This document shows, in pieces, positions 25,124-33,809 of a DNA stretch of 64,000 bases. A program made the position numbers and the translations under genes. Location of the stretch: positions 124,001 through 188,000 of the forward strand of contig JAFKLY010000007.1 in assembly GCA_017304655.1 (NCBI GenBank), written 5' to 3'. Under the pieces are notes generated by a model that saw nothing but the letters and a program-made list of their open reading frames with translations, was not told the origin of the DNA and ran no database searches. Source of the DNA: Sphingomonas sp. (GTDB lineage: Bacteria; Pseudomonadota; Alphaproteobacteria; Sphingomonadales; Sphingomonadaceae). Position 1 is the stretch's first letter. Each line of letters starts with the position of its first letter.

Positions 25124-26405
25124 ACGCGCAGTGACACAGCAGATATCTGACGGGACACAAGGAACGGCTACTGCCGAGTTCGCACGGGGCTGGCGCACCG
25201 TGCTGATGGCCGCGCTGGGCGTCGGCCTCGGTGTGTCCGGCTTGCTTACATACAATGCCGGCCTGTTCGCGCGGGATCTTGCCAGTGAGATCGGCCTCAG
25301 CCGCACGGCCTTCGGCGCTGCCTTCTTCGGCTCGACGCTGGCGATGGCCGCTGCCATGCCGCTGGTTGGGCGTCTGGTGGACCGGCTCGGGCCACGCGTC
25401 GTCGCCGCGATCGGCGCGCTGATGCTGAGCGCAGGATTTCTGGCGCTCTCGCAGGTGCGATCCGTGGCGGCCTATGCGCTGATCGTGGTGCTCATCGGGC
25501 CGCTGGCCGCCGGGTCCACGCCGGTGCCCTATACGCGGGCCGTTTCGGCCGCCTTCCAGCGCGCGCGCGGGCTGGCGCTGGGGCTGACCCAGGTCGGCAT
25601 CGGGCTGGCCGCTGCGCTGGTTCCCCCGGTTATCGCGCTCGTCGTCGCGCGCCAGGGCTGGCAGCATGGCTTCGTCGCGCTGGCAGGCCTTGCCGCGCTC
25701 GGTGTTGTGCCTGCCCTGCTCGGCTTGCCCGGGCGGGGGAAGCCGGGCGCGAAGCCGGAGGGGGAGGGCTATCCGGCGGTGTGCGCCTCCAGCGTCTATC
25801 GCCTGCAATATGCCGCCTTCTGCGCCATGGCCTTCGCCTTCGCCGGCATGCTGCCTCATTTCGTGCCGATGCTGCGGGAGGCCGGCATGCCGGTGGAGCG
25901 GGCGGGGGCACTGGCGGGCCTGATCGGCGCCTCTGTCATCGTTACCCGGATCGTCGTCGGCTGGCTGGCCGATCGCATCGAGCCGGCCTGGCTGGGCAGC
26001 GCGAGCTGCCTTATCTGCGCCAGCGGCTGCCTTCTGCTCGCCCTCGGCGGTCCGGCCATGGCGCCGGTGGGGGCGCTGGCACTCGGTGCGGCCATGGGTG
26101 CGGAGGCGGACCTGATCGGCATCCTCACAGCCCGCTATTTCCCCATCAGCGCCTATAGCCGCGCCTATGCTGCCCAATATGGCGGGTTCATGGTCGCCGC
26201 TGGCCTCAGCCCGCTGTGGATGGGGCAACTCGCCGACTGGAGCGGCGGCAATTATGCGCCAGCCCTGATCGCGGCATCGGCGCTGCTGGTGCTTCCGGCT
26301 GTGCTGTTCGCGATGTTGCCGGGGCGGGCGGCGCGGAGAGTTTCTGAACTGCCTGTATCGCTGACCTCGAGAGCTGGACCGAGCGACCGCAATTTTTTAG
26401 CATAG
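25116..26405 (+). CDS. MFS transporter (second carrier of the cluster)
   Basis: A 429-residue MFS protein of a group distinct from the preceding carrier, resembling OFA/monocarboxylate-type transporters (GLGVSGLLTYNAGLFARDLA ... LSRTAFGAAFFGSTLA ... GRLVDRLGPRVVAAIGALML). Twelve helices are expected, split by a loop at about 205-220. The start is GTG at 25116, overlapping the previous stop by 8 nt; another GTG at 25131 is possible. It is the last gene of the catabolic run. Having two unrelated carriers suggests two transported species, for example a conjugate and its free acid. Confidence 0.85.
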   Translation: MDERAVTQQISDGTQGTATAEFARGWRTVLMAALGVGLGVSGLLTYNAGLFARDLASEIGLSRTAFGAAFFGSTLAMAAAMPLVGRLVDRLGPRVVAAIGALMLSAGFLALSQVRSVAAYALIVVLIGPLAAGSTPVPYTRAVSAAFQRARGLALGLTQVGIGLAAALVPPVIALVVARQGWQHGFVALAGLAALGVVPALLGLPGRGKPGAKPEGEGYPAVCASSVYRLQYAAFCAMAFAFAGMLPHFVPMLREAGMPVERAGALAGLIGASVIVTRIVVGWLADRIEPAWLGSASCLICASGCLLLALGGPAMAPVGALALGAAMGAEADLIGILTARYFPISAYSRAYAAQYGGFMVAAGLSPLWMGQLADWSGGNYAPALIAASALLVLPAVLFAMLPGRAARRVSELPVSLTSRAGPSDRNFLA

Positions 26406-26420
26406 CCTTTGCCAAGCTAC

Positions 26421-26450
26421 TGAAAGTCGCTAATTCCGTGGTGACTTTCA
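26421..26450. other. 8-bp inverted repeat after the catabolic cluster
   Basis: TGAAAGTC (26421-26428) and GACTTTCA (26443-26450) form a perfect repeat with a 14-nt spacer, 16 bp after the last MFS stop. There is no T-run, so it is a weak terminator at best, or an operator for the radical SAM gene that starts 26 bp later. Confidence 0.35.
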
Positions 26451-26475
26451 TGCCTGTCCGGTGGGATTTCTTGAG

Positions 26476-27441
26476 ATGAAAAAAGGACCAAAGCGGTACA
26501 TTTTGGGGAAGTATCTCAAGATGCGTTTCCCAGATTTACCTACCAAACTGGCTTTCGTTCTCATAGGAACGACTGGTACCTGTAATGCATCATGCATTCA
26601 TTGTCCGACAGGGAAAGCGCGGACTGCTGGCTCGCCGAGGCAGCCCATGGATATGCGCCTGTTCAAGAAGCTGATCGACGGTATCGATAATCTGCCAATG
26701 AAGCCGCCGACCCATATCGGCTTCGGCCTGTTTGGTGACGGGTTGGTAGACCCCTATGTCGTCGAGAGGATGAGATATTCGCGGGATCGAATTCCCCACG
26801 GTCATTTCGTCATCAATACAAATGGCGCCGCGTTTAGTGCCGCTCGTCATGCGGAATTGAATGGTCTGGTCAATCTGGTGACATTGCATTGTGAATCGCT
26901 AGTTGCTGAAACTTATGACTATCTCATGCAGCCTCTTCGCGCGAAGAATGTTTTTCCGAAGTATAGGGCACTCATCGAAACTTTTCATGGGAAAGTTCAC
27001 GTCAGTGTTCCGATCAGTCGGCTAAACATAGATCAAGCTGCTGAAATCAGGGAACAGTTCTTGAATTGGGGAGCGAGCACTGTTCATTTTGACCCTCTGG
27101 CCAGTCGATGCGAGCCAGACCCGGTGTTGTTTCGTGAATTGTCGTTGGATCCTTTCCCAATCCGATGCGGTCCGGATGTTTTGGACAATCTCATCATCGA
27201 TTGTGATGGTCAGGTTCTTGTGTGTTGTCAGGACTTTGCGCGGGAAGAGTCCATCGGTTCGTTGCAAGATCAATCCTTGCTTAAACTTCTTACAAATCAC
27301 CGGCGTCGCCTCGTTAGGCGGAGATTCTCTGAGGGAGCGCACGAGGAGATGGCGACATGTTCCCGGTGTTTCGGTGATCTTCGTACGGAGAATTTTCCGT
27401 TCGATGTTTCGTTGTCTCCTCACATGCCTGCCGACAGTTGA
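26476..27441 (+). CDS. Radical SAM protein with SPASM-like C-terminal cysteines
   Basis: A 321-residue radical S-adenosylmethionine enzyme. The [4Fe-4S]-AdoMet motif is at residues 36-43 (TCNASCIHCP, Cys36, Cys40, Cys43). The C-terminal part has a second cysteine group: RCGPDVLDNLIIDCDGQVLV followed by CCQDFAREESIGSL, and a final CSRCFGDL. This is the spacing style of SPASM or twitch auxiliary clusters. Such proteins modify peptides, sugars or cofactors; MoaA-like glycosyl/amine-processing members also occur in polysaccharide loci. Base composition is clearly lower in GC than the catabolic cluster upstream. Start ATG 26476 is chosen over an in-frame GTG at 26461; neither has a strong ribosome binding site. 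No substrate peptide gene was found next to it. Confidence 0.85.
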   Translation: MKKGPKRYILGKYLKMRFPDLPTKLAFVLIGTTGTCNASCIHCPTGKARTAGSPRQPMDMRLFKKLIDGIDNLPMKPPTHIGFGLFGDGLVDPYVVERMRYSRDRIPHGHFVINTNGAAFSAARHAELNGLVNLVTLHCESLVAETYDYLMQPLRAKNVFPKYRALIETFHGKVHVSVPISRLNIDQAAEIREQFLNWGASTVHFDPLASRCEPDPVLFRELSLDPFPIRCGPDVLDNLIIDCDGQVLVCCQDFAREESIGSLQDQSLLKLLTNHRRRLVRRRFSEGAHEEMATCSRCFGDLRTENFPFDVSLSPHMPADS

Positions 27442-27458
27442 CGAGAACCGGATTGCGC

Positions 27459-28754
27459 TCAGCCTATCTCGGGACCGGGGCCGGCCGAGCCAATGCTTCC
27501 GTCGTTAAACTGAGTGTCGGTAATATGGTCGTTGGGTCCGCCCAGATCGAAATCTCCGAGTGCTCCAGCATTCATGGCGCCGCCTGTGAAATGAAAAGGA
27601 CTGTTGCCCCTTGTGTGGAGATTTCTCTTTCCCGCAAAACGCAGGATTGTCGAGCTCACTAAGATATTACCCGAATGAGAGCAGTCTTTTGACAAACTAT
27701 GACCCATATTATCGCGGGAAAGGCCGTTCACGCATTGGATATCATCGCACTGGCCGAGGAGTTTTAGGCCATCGGCGTTCGCAGGGTGATAGGATAGCGC
27801 CGATAATCTTCGCCCGATAGCCTTGTATCCAGTCAGTCGTGCTCCGGTGACGTTGTCGAGCTGGAACTGGCCAAGAGCGCAATGACTGCTGGAAACCATC
27901 ACAGCATCGAAATCTCTTACATTGGTCAAGGCCCAGCCCAGCTCTCCTAGCCCATCTGCTTTGCATTCTCGGGTGGCAACGCTGGTGATGTCTTCGAAAT
28001 GGAAGCCGCGTTGTTTTGCAACCGCAGACTCAAACTGCGTTGCAGAGCCTAGGACATTGCAATCTTCCATCGAGATTCCGCCTTCGTCGGGTTCCGGCAG
28101 CGTCGATCCGTCAAAAGAAAACCCTCGAGCATTTGTGGAGACGCCTACAAAATCCGCACTACACTTCTTTAAGAAAATATAAGCGAATGCTCGGGAGAAT
28201 TTGAATCCATCGCCACGAAGTCGCTCGCTTCTTACGTTATTCATTTCAGTATCGATGTGTCTGGCATGGCCAGTTCCTACATCTTCGATGATCCCGTGGC
28301 TATCTCGTACAAGTATGTTGGACAATGAAAGTCGCCTTTTCTCAGTATTTCCGAGAAAATACTGAAAATCGATTCCACCGGACTTTTGACGGCTTTCAAT
28401 GATGAAATTCTGCATCGTGATGTCGGAAGATGCGAGTCTGATGCTGACATAGGTGCCCGGTATCATATCAAAAGTGGTCATTCCGGCTGTCCCTATCATC
28501 GCTATGGGGCCGGGAATTTCCAGTCCGCCGGTCCGCAGCTTTTCGGGCCAGTAGATTGGAAGACGACGTTCAACAGCGGCGTTGATGGCCGCTTGTATGG
28601 CGGTTGTTTCAATGGACCCGTCGCCTTTCACGCCAAACTCCTTTGCATGAAGGACCGAGGATTGACGAAAGGGCGTCGCTTTCACACCCACCGGTAATAG
28701 CGCTGCTGATGCGACCGCACCCAGAAAGTGTCGGCGGCTTGAGGGGGCTTCCAT
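27459..28754 (-). CDS. Tat-exported right-handed beta-helix protein (pectate lyase 3 superfamily-like)
   Basis: A 431-residue protein with a twin-arginine signal (SSRRHFLGAVASAALLPVG). Residues 36-75 show the typical opening of the pectate lyase 3/phage-tailspike-like fold (HAKEFGVKGDGSIETTAIQA and AINAAVERRLPIYWP). The remainder consists of short strand-like repeats with many N and D turns, as in a parallel beta helix. Relatives are polysaccharide lyases, epimerases or inactive glycan-binding proteins; I cannot point to catalytic residues. The gene is lower in GC and converges with the radical SAM gene with only 17 bp between. Export suggests action on extracellular glycan, perhaps the capsule encoded further right. 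Confidence 0.75.
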   Translation of the reverse strand: MEAPSSRRHFLGAVASAALLPVGVKATPFRQSSVLHAKEFGVKGDGSIETTAIQAAINAAVERRLPIYWPEKLRTGGLEIPGPIAMIGTAGMTTFDMIPGTYVSIRLASSDITMQNFIIESRQKSGGIDFQYFLGNTEKRRLSLSNILVRDSHGIIEDVGTGHARHIDTEMNNVRSERLRGDGFKFSRAFAYIFLKKCSADFVGVSTNARGFSFDGSTLPEPDEGGISMEDCNVLGSATQFESAVAKQRGFHFEDITSVATRECKADGLGELGWALTNVRDFDAVMVSSSHCALGQFQLDNVTGARLTGYKAIGRRLSALSYHPANADGLKLLGQCDDIQCVNGLSRDNMGHSLSKDCSHSGNILVSSTILRFAGKRNLHTRGNSPFHFTGGAMNAGALGDFDLGGPNDHITDTQFNDGSIGSAGPGPEIG

Positions 28755-29171
28755 GGAGCGCTGTTCCTAAATTAATCGACGAATGATGTTGGCCAATCGA
28801 TTGTTACCAAAAGTCACAAGAATGGAAGGTCGTTTTGGATGGGACAAGAGCTGAATGTCCTGGGCCGGTATCGCCACGGCTACCTGCATTGGGGCCCGGA
28901 CTCTATTCATGAGTGGAGGAACTTTGGGGAGCAGGTCAGCGCGCGCCAGCCGACGCGACAGTTCTTGCATTGCTGGCGAGGCCACCACTCATGTCGCTCT
29001 ACAGCGGCGTGGATGGATGGGCGGCGAAATTCACTGTCGCCTAGGTCGTTGGCGCTCTATTTATGACTCTTTTCCGCGTGGTGGCGAAGCTGCTTTTCTG
29101 TAAAAAGGAGGGCTGAAAAGTTAGCCTAGGCGGCGCGCTAGCCCGCAAGGCAAAGCTACGTGATTGAGATA
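28755..29171. other. Gene-poor stretch next to tRNA-Lys
   Basis: About 415 bp without a convincing gene. Short frames exist on both strands but have neither ribosome binding sites nor protein-like composition. It lies on the 3' side of the tRNA, the usual integration side, but I see no repeat of the tRNA end and no integrase. Confidence 0.4.
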
Positions 29172-29247
29172 TGGTGAGCCCTGCTGGGTTCGAACCAGCG
29201 ACCTACTGATTAAAAGTCAGTTGCTCTACCGACTGAGCTAAGGGCCC
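29172..29247 (-). tRNA. tRNA-Lys (anticodon TTT)
   Basis: The 76-nt cloverleaf reads on the minus strand. Acceptor arms are GGGCCCT and AGGGCTC with one G-U pair, the D arm has AGCTCAGTCGGTAGAGC, the anticodon stem-loop is ACTGACTTTTAATCAGT, the T arm is GCTGGTTCGAACCCAGC, and the CCA end is encoded. The TTT anticodon reads lysine AAA/AAG. Confidence 0.97.
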
Positions 29248-29271
29248 ACATAGCGCGTGGCTGTCGGTCCC

Positions 29272-29835
29272 CTAGAGAGCGCGGCCCGTGCGGTCAACCG
29301 GCTTGGGTTTCTCCAGGCGGGCGGCGAGATGCCGGACGGTCAGGCCCGTCACCGGATCGCGCCAGCGTGGAGCGACCGAGCGCAACGGGTGGAGGACGAA
29401 GGCGCGATCACGGAAGGCTGCGTGGGGAAGGGTCAGGCGTCGGGACCGCACTTTGCCGCCGGACCACAAGAGCAGATCAAGATCCAGTGTCCGGTCGCCC
29501 CAGCGGCGGAAGCGACGGCGGCGGAAGCGGTGCTCGATTGCCTGAAGTGCGTCCAGCATGACGAAGGGGGAGAGCGGGGCGGCGACAAGCGCGGCTGCAT
29601 TGGCATAAGAGCGGGCAGACGGGCCGAGCGGGCGCGTGGCGATGATGGGCGATGAGCGCAGGAGCCTTAGCGGCGGCCGGTCTAGCGCGCGCAGTGCGGC
29701 TTTGACGATGGCATGGGGAGGCAGGCTGCGTGACAGCGGCCGGTTGGAGCCGATGGCAACGGCGTAGAGCTCTTCGCCATTTCGCCCTGTGCGTCCTATA
29801 GCTCTCGCTGCCGCAGCTCTGCTTGCCTTGCCCAT
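29272..29835 (-). CDS. folK: 2-amino-4-hydroxy-6-hydroxymethyldihydropteridine diphosphokinase
   Basis: A 187-residue HPPK, which transfers pyrophosphate from ATP to 6-hydroxymethyl-dihydropterin in folate synthesis in the cytoplasm. The opening ELYAVAIGSNRPLSRSLPPH matches the GSN(L)G-type start, and the signature RRWGDRTLDLDLLLW carries the catalytic pair of aspartates; the position that is usually P, S, A or E is Asp here. LTLPHAAFRDRAFVLHPL is the conserved ending. The N-terminal extension before ELYAVAIGSN is somewhat long, about 20 residues. The gene is back to back with the uracil-DNA glycosylase gene (24 bp apart) and precedes tRNA-Lys. Confidence 0.9.
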   Translation of the reverse strand: MGKASRAAAARAIGRTGRNGEELYAVAIGSNRPLSRSLPPHAIVKAALRALDRPPLRLLRSSPIIATRPLGPSARSYANAAALVAAPLSPFVMLDALQAIEHRFRRRRFRRWGDRTLDLDLLLWSGGKVRSRRLTLPHAAFRDRAFVLHPLRSVAPRWRDPVTGLTVRHLAARLEKPKPVDRTGRAL

Positions 29836-29858
29836 GCGGTGCCGCCTATCGCCTCCGC

Positions 29859-30524
29859 ATGAGCATGGCCAGCCCCATCGTCAGCCCGGTGCCCGGCGCG
29901 GAGCCGGGGAGGGACTGTCCGCTCTGCCCGCGCCTCGTCGCTTTTCGGCAGGCGTGCCGGGCGGAGCATCCGGATTGGTGGAACGGGCCGGTCTCGGCCT
30001 TTGGCGATCCGGCCGCGCGGATCATCATCGTGGGCCTCGCGCCGGGCAAGCAGGGAGCGAACCGCACCGGGCGGCCGTTCACCGGGGATTATGCCGGTGA
30101 TCTCCTGTTCGCGACGCTCGACAAATTCGGCCTCTCGCGAGGGCGCTATGCCGGGCGGGTCGATGATGGACTGACGCTGGTCGACTGCGCGATTCTCAAC
30201 AGTGTCAAATGCCTGCCTCCGCAGAACAAGCCGCTACCGGAGGAAATCGCGACGTGCCGGCAGTTTCTCGAAGCCGGTGTCGCGGCGATGCCACAGGCGC
30301 GCGTGTTCATCGCGCTTGGCCAGATCGCACATCAGTCAGCGGTGAAGGTGCTGGGTGGTCGGCCAGGGCAGGCGCGCTTCGGTCATCTCGCGGAACATAC
30401 CATGCCCGGCGGACGAACCCTCATCGATAGCTATCATTGCTCGCGCTACAACACGAACACGGGGCGGCTGACGGCCACGATGTTCGAGGCGGTTTTTGCG
30501 CGGGCCGTGGCGCTGCGCGATTAG
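29859..30524 (+). CDS. Uracil-DNA glycosylase, family 5 (UdgB-type)
   Basis: A 221-residue Fe-S uracil-DNA glycosylase that removes uracil and some other deaminated bases. Motif A is VGLAPGKQGANRTGRPFTGD, lacking the catalytic Asn/Asp of family 1, as is normal for family 5. Motif B is SYHCSRYNTNTGRL. Four cysteines for a [4Fe-4S] cluster are present: two in CPLCPRL near the N-terminus, and others in CAILNSVKCLPP and ATCRQFLE. Start ATG 29859 (MSMASPIV) is chosen; another ATG lies two codons on. It diverges from folK across a very short region, so promoters must overlap the coding starts. Confidence 0.9.
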   Translation: MSMASPIVSPVPGAEPGRDCPLCPRLVAFRQACRAEHPDWWNGPVSAFGDPAARIIIVGLAPGKQGANRTGRPFTGDYAGDLLFATLDKFGLSRGRYAGRVDDGLTLVDCAILNSVKCLPPQNKPLPEEIATCRQFLEAGVAAMPQARVFIALGQIAHQSAVKVLGGRPGQARFGHLAEHTMPGGRTLIDSYHCSRYNTNTGRLTATMFEAVFARAVALRD

Positions 30525-30616
30525 ATCGGCTTGGTGCGCGATATCTGACCGCAAGGCGCTTGGCGCTGTGCACCTTCTCCCGCTATGACGCATTTGTACA
30601 ACGTGGGGGAACGCGA

Positions 30617-31471
30617 TTGTCCGTGCAGCTTGACTATGCCGTGCCGGGACCGGCGCTTTCCGGCCTCGTCACGCTGTTCTACTGGTTTCGCGCGGATATC
30701 CCGGTCATGGAGGATACCGAGCGGGCGGACCATGCACAGATCCGGTTTCGCCTGACGCCGGGTGGCGCGAGCTACGGTTTTGTCGATGGCACTGTGCAAA
30801 CTGTTTCCAGCGCACATATTGTGGGGCCGACCACAGGCGCTTTCAGGGTTCATGCACCGGGGCCGATCGAGGTGGTTGGTGCCGGCATCACGCCGGCCGG
30901 ATGGGCCGCGCTGGTCGGCATCGATGCGTCAGCCATGATCAATCGTGCGATCGACCTCGCCGATCTGTTCGGCCAGTCCGTGGTTGAGGCGGCGATTGCC
31001 GACCTGCAACGGGCGGACGGGCTGGAGGCGAAGGCCGCTTGCGGTGAGGCGATCCTGACCGCGCTGATGGGGACGCAGCGAGAGACGCTCACGCGGTTCG
31101 TGCAGCAAGTGGATGCATGGCTGTGCGGCGCACCATCGCCGCAGATTGAGGTCTTGGTCGCCACGACCGGCCTCTCGCGCCGTCAGGTCGAGCGCAAATG
31201 TCGCGTACTCTACGGGGCGCCGCCAAAATTGCTTGCCCGCAAATATCGCGCCCTGAGAGCCGCAGTAGCGCTGGTTGCTGAGGATATGGCGATCGACGAC
31301 GCGGTTGGCCTGGGCTTTTACGACCAGTCACACATGAATCGGGAAATCAGGCAGTTCACTGGCTACACGCCTGGCCAGATGAAGACCGAACCGACGCTGC
31401 TGGCGCAGCTCACCTTTGCCCAGCGTTATTCCCTGGGCGGGCAGGTGCATCCGATCATCAGTGATACGTAG
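30617..31471 (+). CDS. AraC-family transcriptional regulator
   Basis: A 284-residue regulator. The N-terminal sensor (about 1-150) resembles the DUF6597 type (VPGPALSGLVTLFYWFRADI), and the C-terminal double helix-turn-helix spans about 170-270 (TGLSRRQVERKCRVLYGAPP, then GLGFYDQSHMNREIRQFTGY and TPGQ). The reading frame is open further upstream to 30437, but that part overlaps the glycosylase gene and has no domain. TTG at 30617 has GGGGA 8 nt upstream and is the best start; GTG at 30623 is also possible. Its targets are unknown; the agmatine operon runs toward it from the right. Confidence 0.82.
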   Translation: MSVQLDYAVPGPALSGLVTLFYWFRADIPVMEDTERADHAQIRFRLTPGGASYGFVDGTVQTVSSAHIVGPTTGAFRVHAPGPIEVVGAGITPAGWAALVGIDASAMINRAIDLADLFGQSVVEAAIADLQRADGLEAKAACGEAILTALMGTQRETLTRFVQQVDAWLCGAPSPQIEVLVATTGLSRRQVERKCRVLYGAPPKLLARKYRALRAAVALVAEDMAIDDAVGLGFYDQSHMNREIRQFTGYTPGQMKTEPTLLAQLTFAQRYSLGGQVHPIISDT

Positions 31472-31498
31472 CCCCTCACCGCCGGAGCGGAGAGGGGC
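31471..31498. terminator. Hairpin between convergent genes
   Basis: GCCCCTC (31471-31477) pairs with GAGGGGC (31492-31498), starting inside the regulator stop codon and followed by CGTTTCCGT. The T-tract is short, so this is a moderate terminator call for the rightward gene. Confidence 0.45.
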
Positions 31499-31515
31499 CG
31501 TTTCCGTCAAAGGGT

Positions 31516-31806
31516 TCAGGCGACGATATAGTCGTAATATGCCCCATCCGGCGGGCCGCCTGCTGCAGCCTGCACGCCATCAAGGCTGCCGGCCGGCAGG
31601 CTGGCGAGGGCCTTGGCGTGATGTTCTTCGCTCGCCCATTTCTCGATGAAGATAAAGCGGTGCTCGTTGCCGAGGTCGCGCAGCAGCTCGACGCCCTTGC
31701 TGCCGTCCGCCTTGGCGACGACTTTCGACAGCTCGATGAGCGCTTCCTCCATTTCGGCGCTGCGGCCGTCTGCGGCGGGGATGATGTAGATTCGGGCAAC
31801 GGTCAT
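31516..31806 (-). CDS. Antibiotic biosynthesis monooxygenase (ABM) domain protein
   Basis: A 96-residue single-domain ferredoxin-like protein with the ABM form: MTVARIYIIPAADGRSAEME, then LLRDLGNEHRFIFIEKWASE and EHHAKALAS. Family members act as small cofactor-free oxygenases (quinol monooxygenase YgiN type) or have no known activity. A good GAAGGAGAG precedes the ATG, 27 bp after the end of the amidase gene, so it is the third gene of the agmatine operon. No role in polyamine metabolism is known to me; it may handle an oxidised by-product. Confidence 0.82.
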   Translation of the reverse strand: MTVARIYIIPAADGRSAEMEEALIELSKVVAKADGSKGVELLRDLGNEHRFIFIEKWASEEHHAKALASLPAGSLDGVQAAAGGPPDGAYYDYIVA

Positions 31807-31833
31807 GCGTCTCTCTCCTTCGATCCGGTTGGC

Positions 31834-32700
31834 TCAGACGTCCTGAGCGAGCCGGCTGTAAAGCTCGGGTCGCCGGTCACGGAAGAAACCCATGCCGGCG
31901 CGGTGCGTGCGGGCCGCCGCAAGATCGATCGTCGCGACGAGGCAGCCAGTCTGCCAGTCCTCGACCTCCGCGACAAGGTCGCCCCATTCATCCGCGATGA
32001 AACTATGGCCGTAAAAGGTCTGAGGGCCCTGGCTGCCCGGCATTTCCTCCGTGCCGATGCGGTTGGCGGCGATCACCGGCATGCAATTGGAGACAGCGTG
32101 TCCCTGCATCGCGCGGCGCCACATACGGCTGGTGTCGAGCGCGGTGTCATAAGGCTCGGAGCCGATGGCCGTGGGGTAAAACAGCATCTCCGCGCCGAGC
32201 AGCGCCATGGCGCGGGCGCACTCGGGATACCATTGGTCCCAGCAGATGCCGACCCCGATCGTTCCGTAGCGCGTGCTCCACACCTTGAAGCCGCTGTTGC
32301 CGGGGCGGAAATAATATTTCTCCTCATAGCCCGGCCCATCAGGGATATGGCTCTTGCGATAGACGCCCATGATCTCGCCCATGTCGTCGATCATGGCGAG
32401 GCTGTTGTAATGATGCTGTCCATCCCGCTCAAAGAAGCTGGTGGGGATATAGACGCCCTGATCCTTCGCCACGCGCTGCATGGCGAGGACGGCGGGGTGC
32501 TCCTGCACCGGGCGGGCGCGGGCGAACAGCGCTTCGTCCTCTACGGTGCAGAAATAGGGGCCTTCGAACAACTCGGGCGGCAGGATGATCTTGGCGCCGC
32601 GAGCCGCCGCCTGGGCGACGTGCGTCTCAACCAGCGCGATGTTCTCCGCCTCATCATCCGAGAAGGCGAGTTGCAGCGCAGCGACGGTGACTTTCGACAT
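31834..32700 (-). CDS. aguB: N-carbamoylputrescine amidase
   Basis: A 288-residue nitrilase-superfamily hydrolase that turns N-carbamoylputrescine into putrescine, CO2 and ammonia. The Glu-Lys-Cys triad is present: Glu43 in LPPELFEGPYF, Lys116 in YRKSHIPDGPG and Cys153 in GVGICWDQWYPE. The motif YEEKYYFRPGNSGFKVW and the ending GFFRDRRPELY are typical for AguB. ATG 32700 (MSKVTVAALQ) is chosen; a longer frame adds eight residues without support. It follows the agmatine deiminase gene by 20 bp. Confidence 0.94.
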   Translation of the reverse strand: MSKVTVAALQLAFSDDEAENIALVETHVAQAAARGAKIILPPELFEGPYFCTVEDEALFARARPVQEHPAVLAMQRVAKDQGVYIPTSFFERDGQHHYNSLAMIDDMGEIMGVYRKSHIPDGPGYEEKYYFRPGNSGFKVWSTRYGTIGVGICWDQWYPECARAMALLGAEMLFYPTAIGSEPYDTALDTSRMWRRAMQGHAVSNCMPVIAANRIGTEEMPGSQGPQTFYGHSFIADEWGDLVAEVEDWQTGCLVATIDLAAARTHRAGMGFFRDRRPELYSRLAQDV

Positions 32701-32720
32701 TCGGCAATCCTGCGACGGGT

Positions 32721-33719
<999 letters not shown>

Positions 33720-33809
33720 CGGTGAAAGTAGCTTTGTTTGCCTTTGACCAAGTGCCGCTTGTTCGTTGCAACGACCTAGCAAGCGATCAGGTTCATGCAG
33801 TTCGGTAGA

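Noticed and set aside
28767..28988. 73-codon minus-strand frame before the beta-helix gene
   Set aside because: It has no ribosome binding site or family; the leucine/proline pattern is not enough. It could be a gene remnant, but I cannot show it.
26406..29247. Genomic island with attachment sites at tRNA-Lys
   Set aside because: The position fits, but I found no second copy of the tRNA 3' end and no integrase, so no att sites are reported.
30437..30616. Longer N-terminus for the AraC-type regulator
   Set aside because: This part overlaps the uracil-DNA glycosylase gene and encodes no recognisable domain; the sensor domain starts right after 30617.
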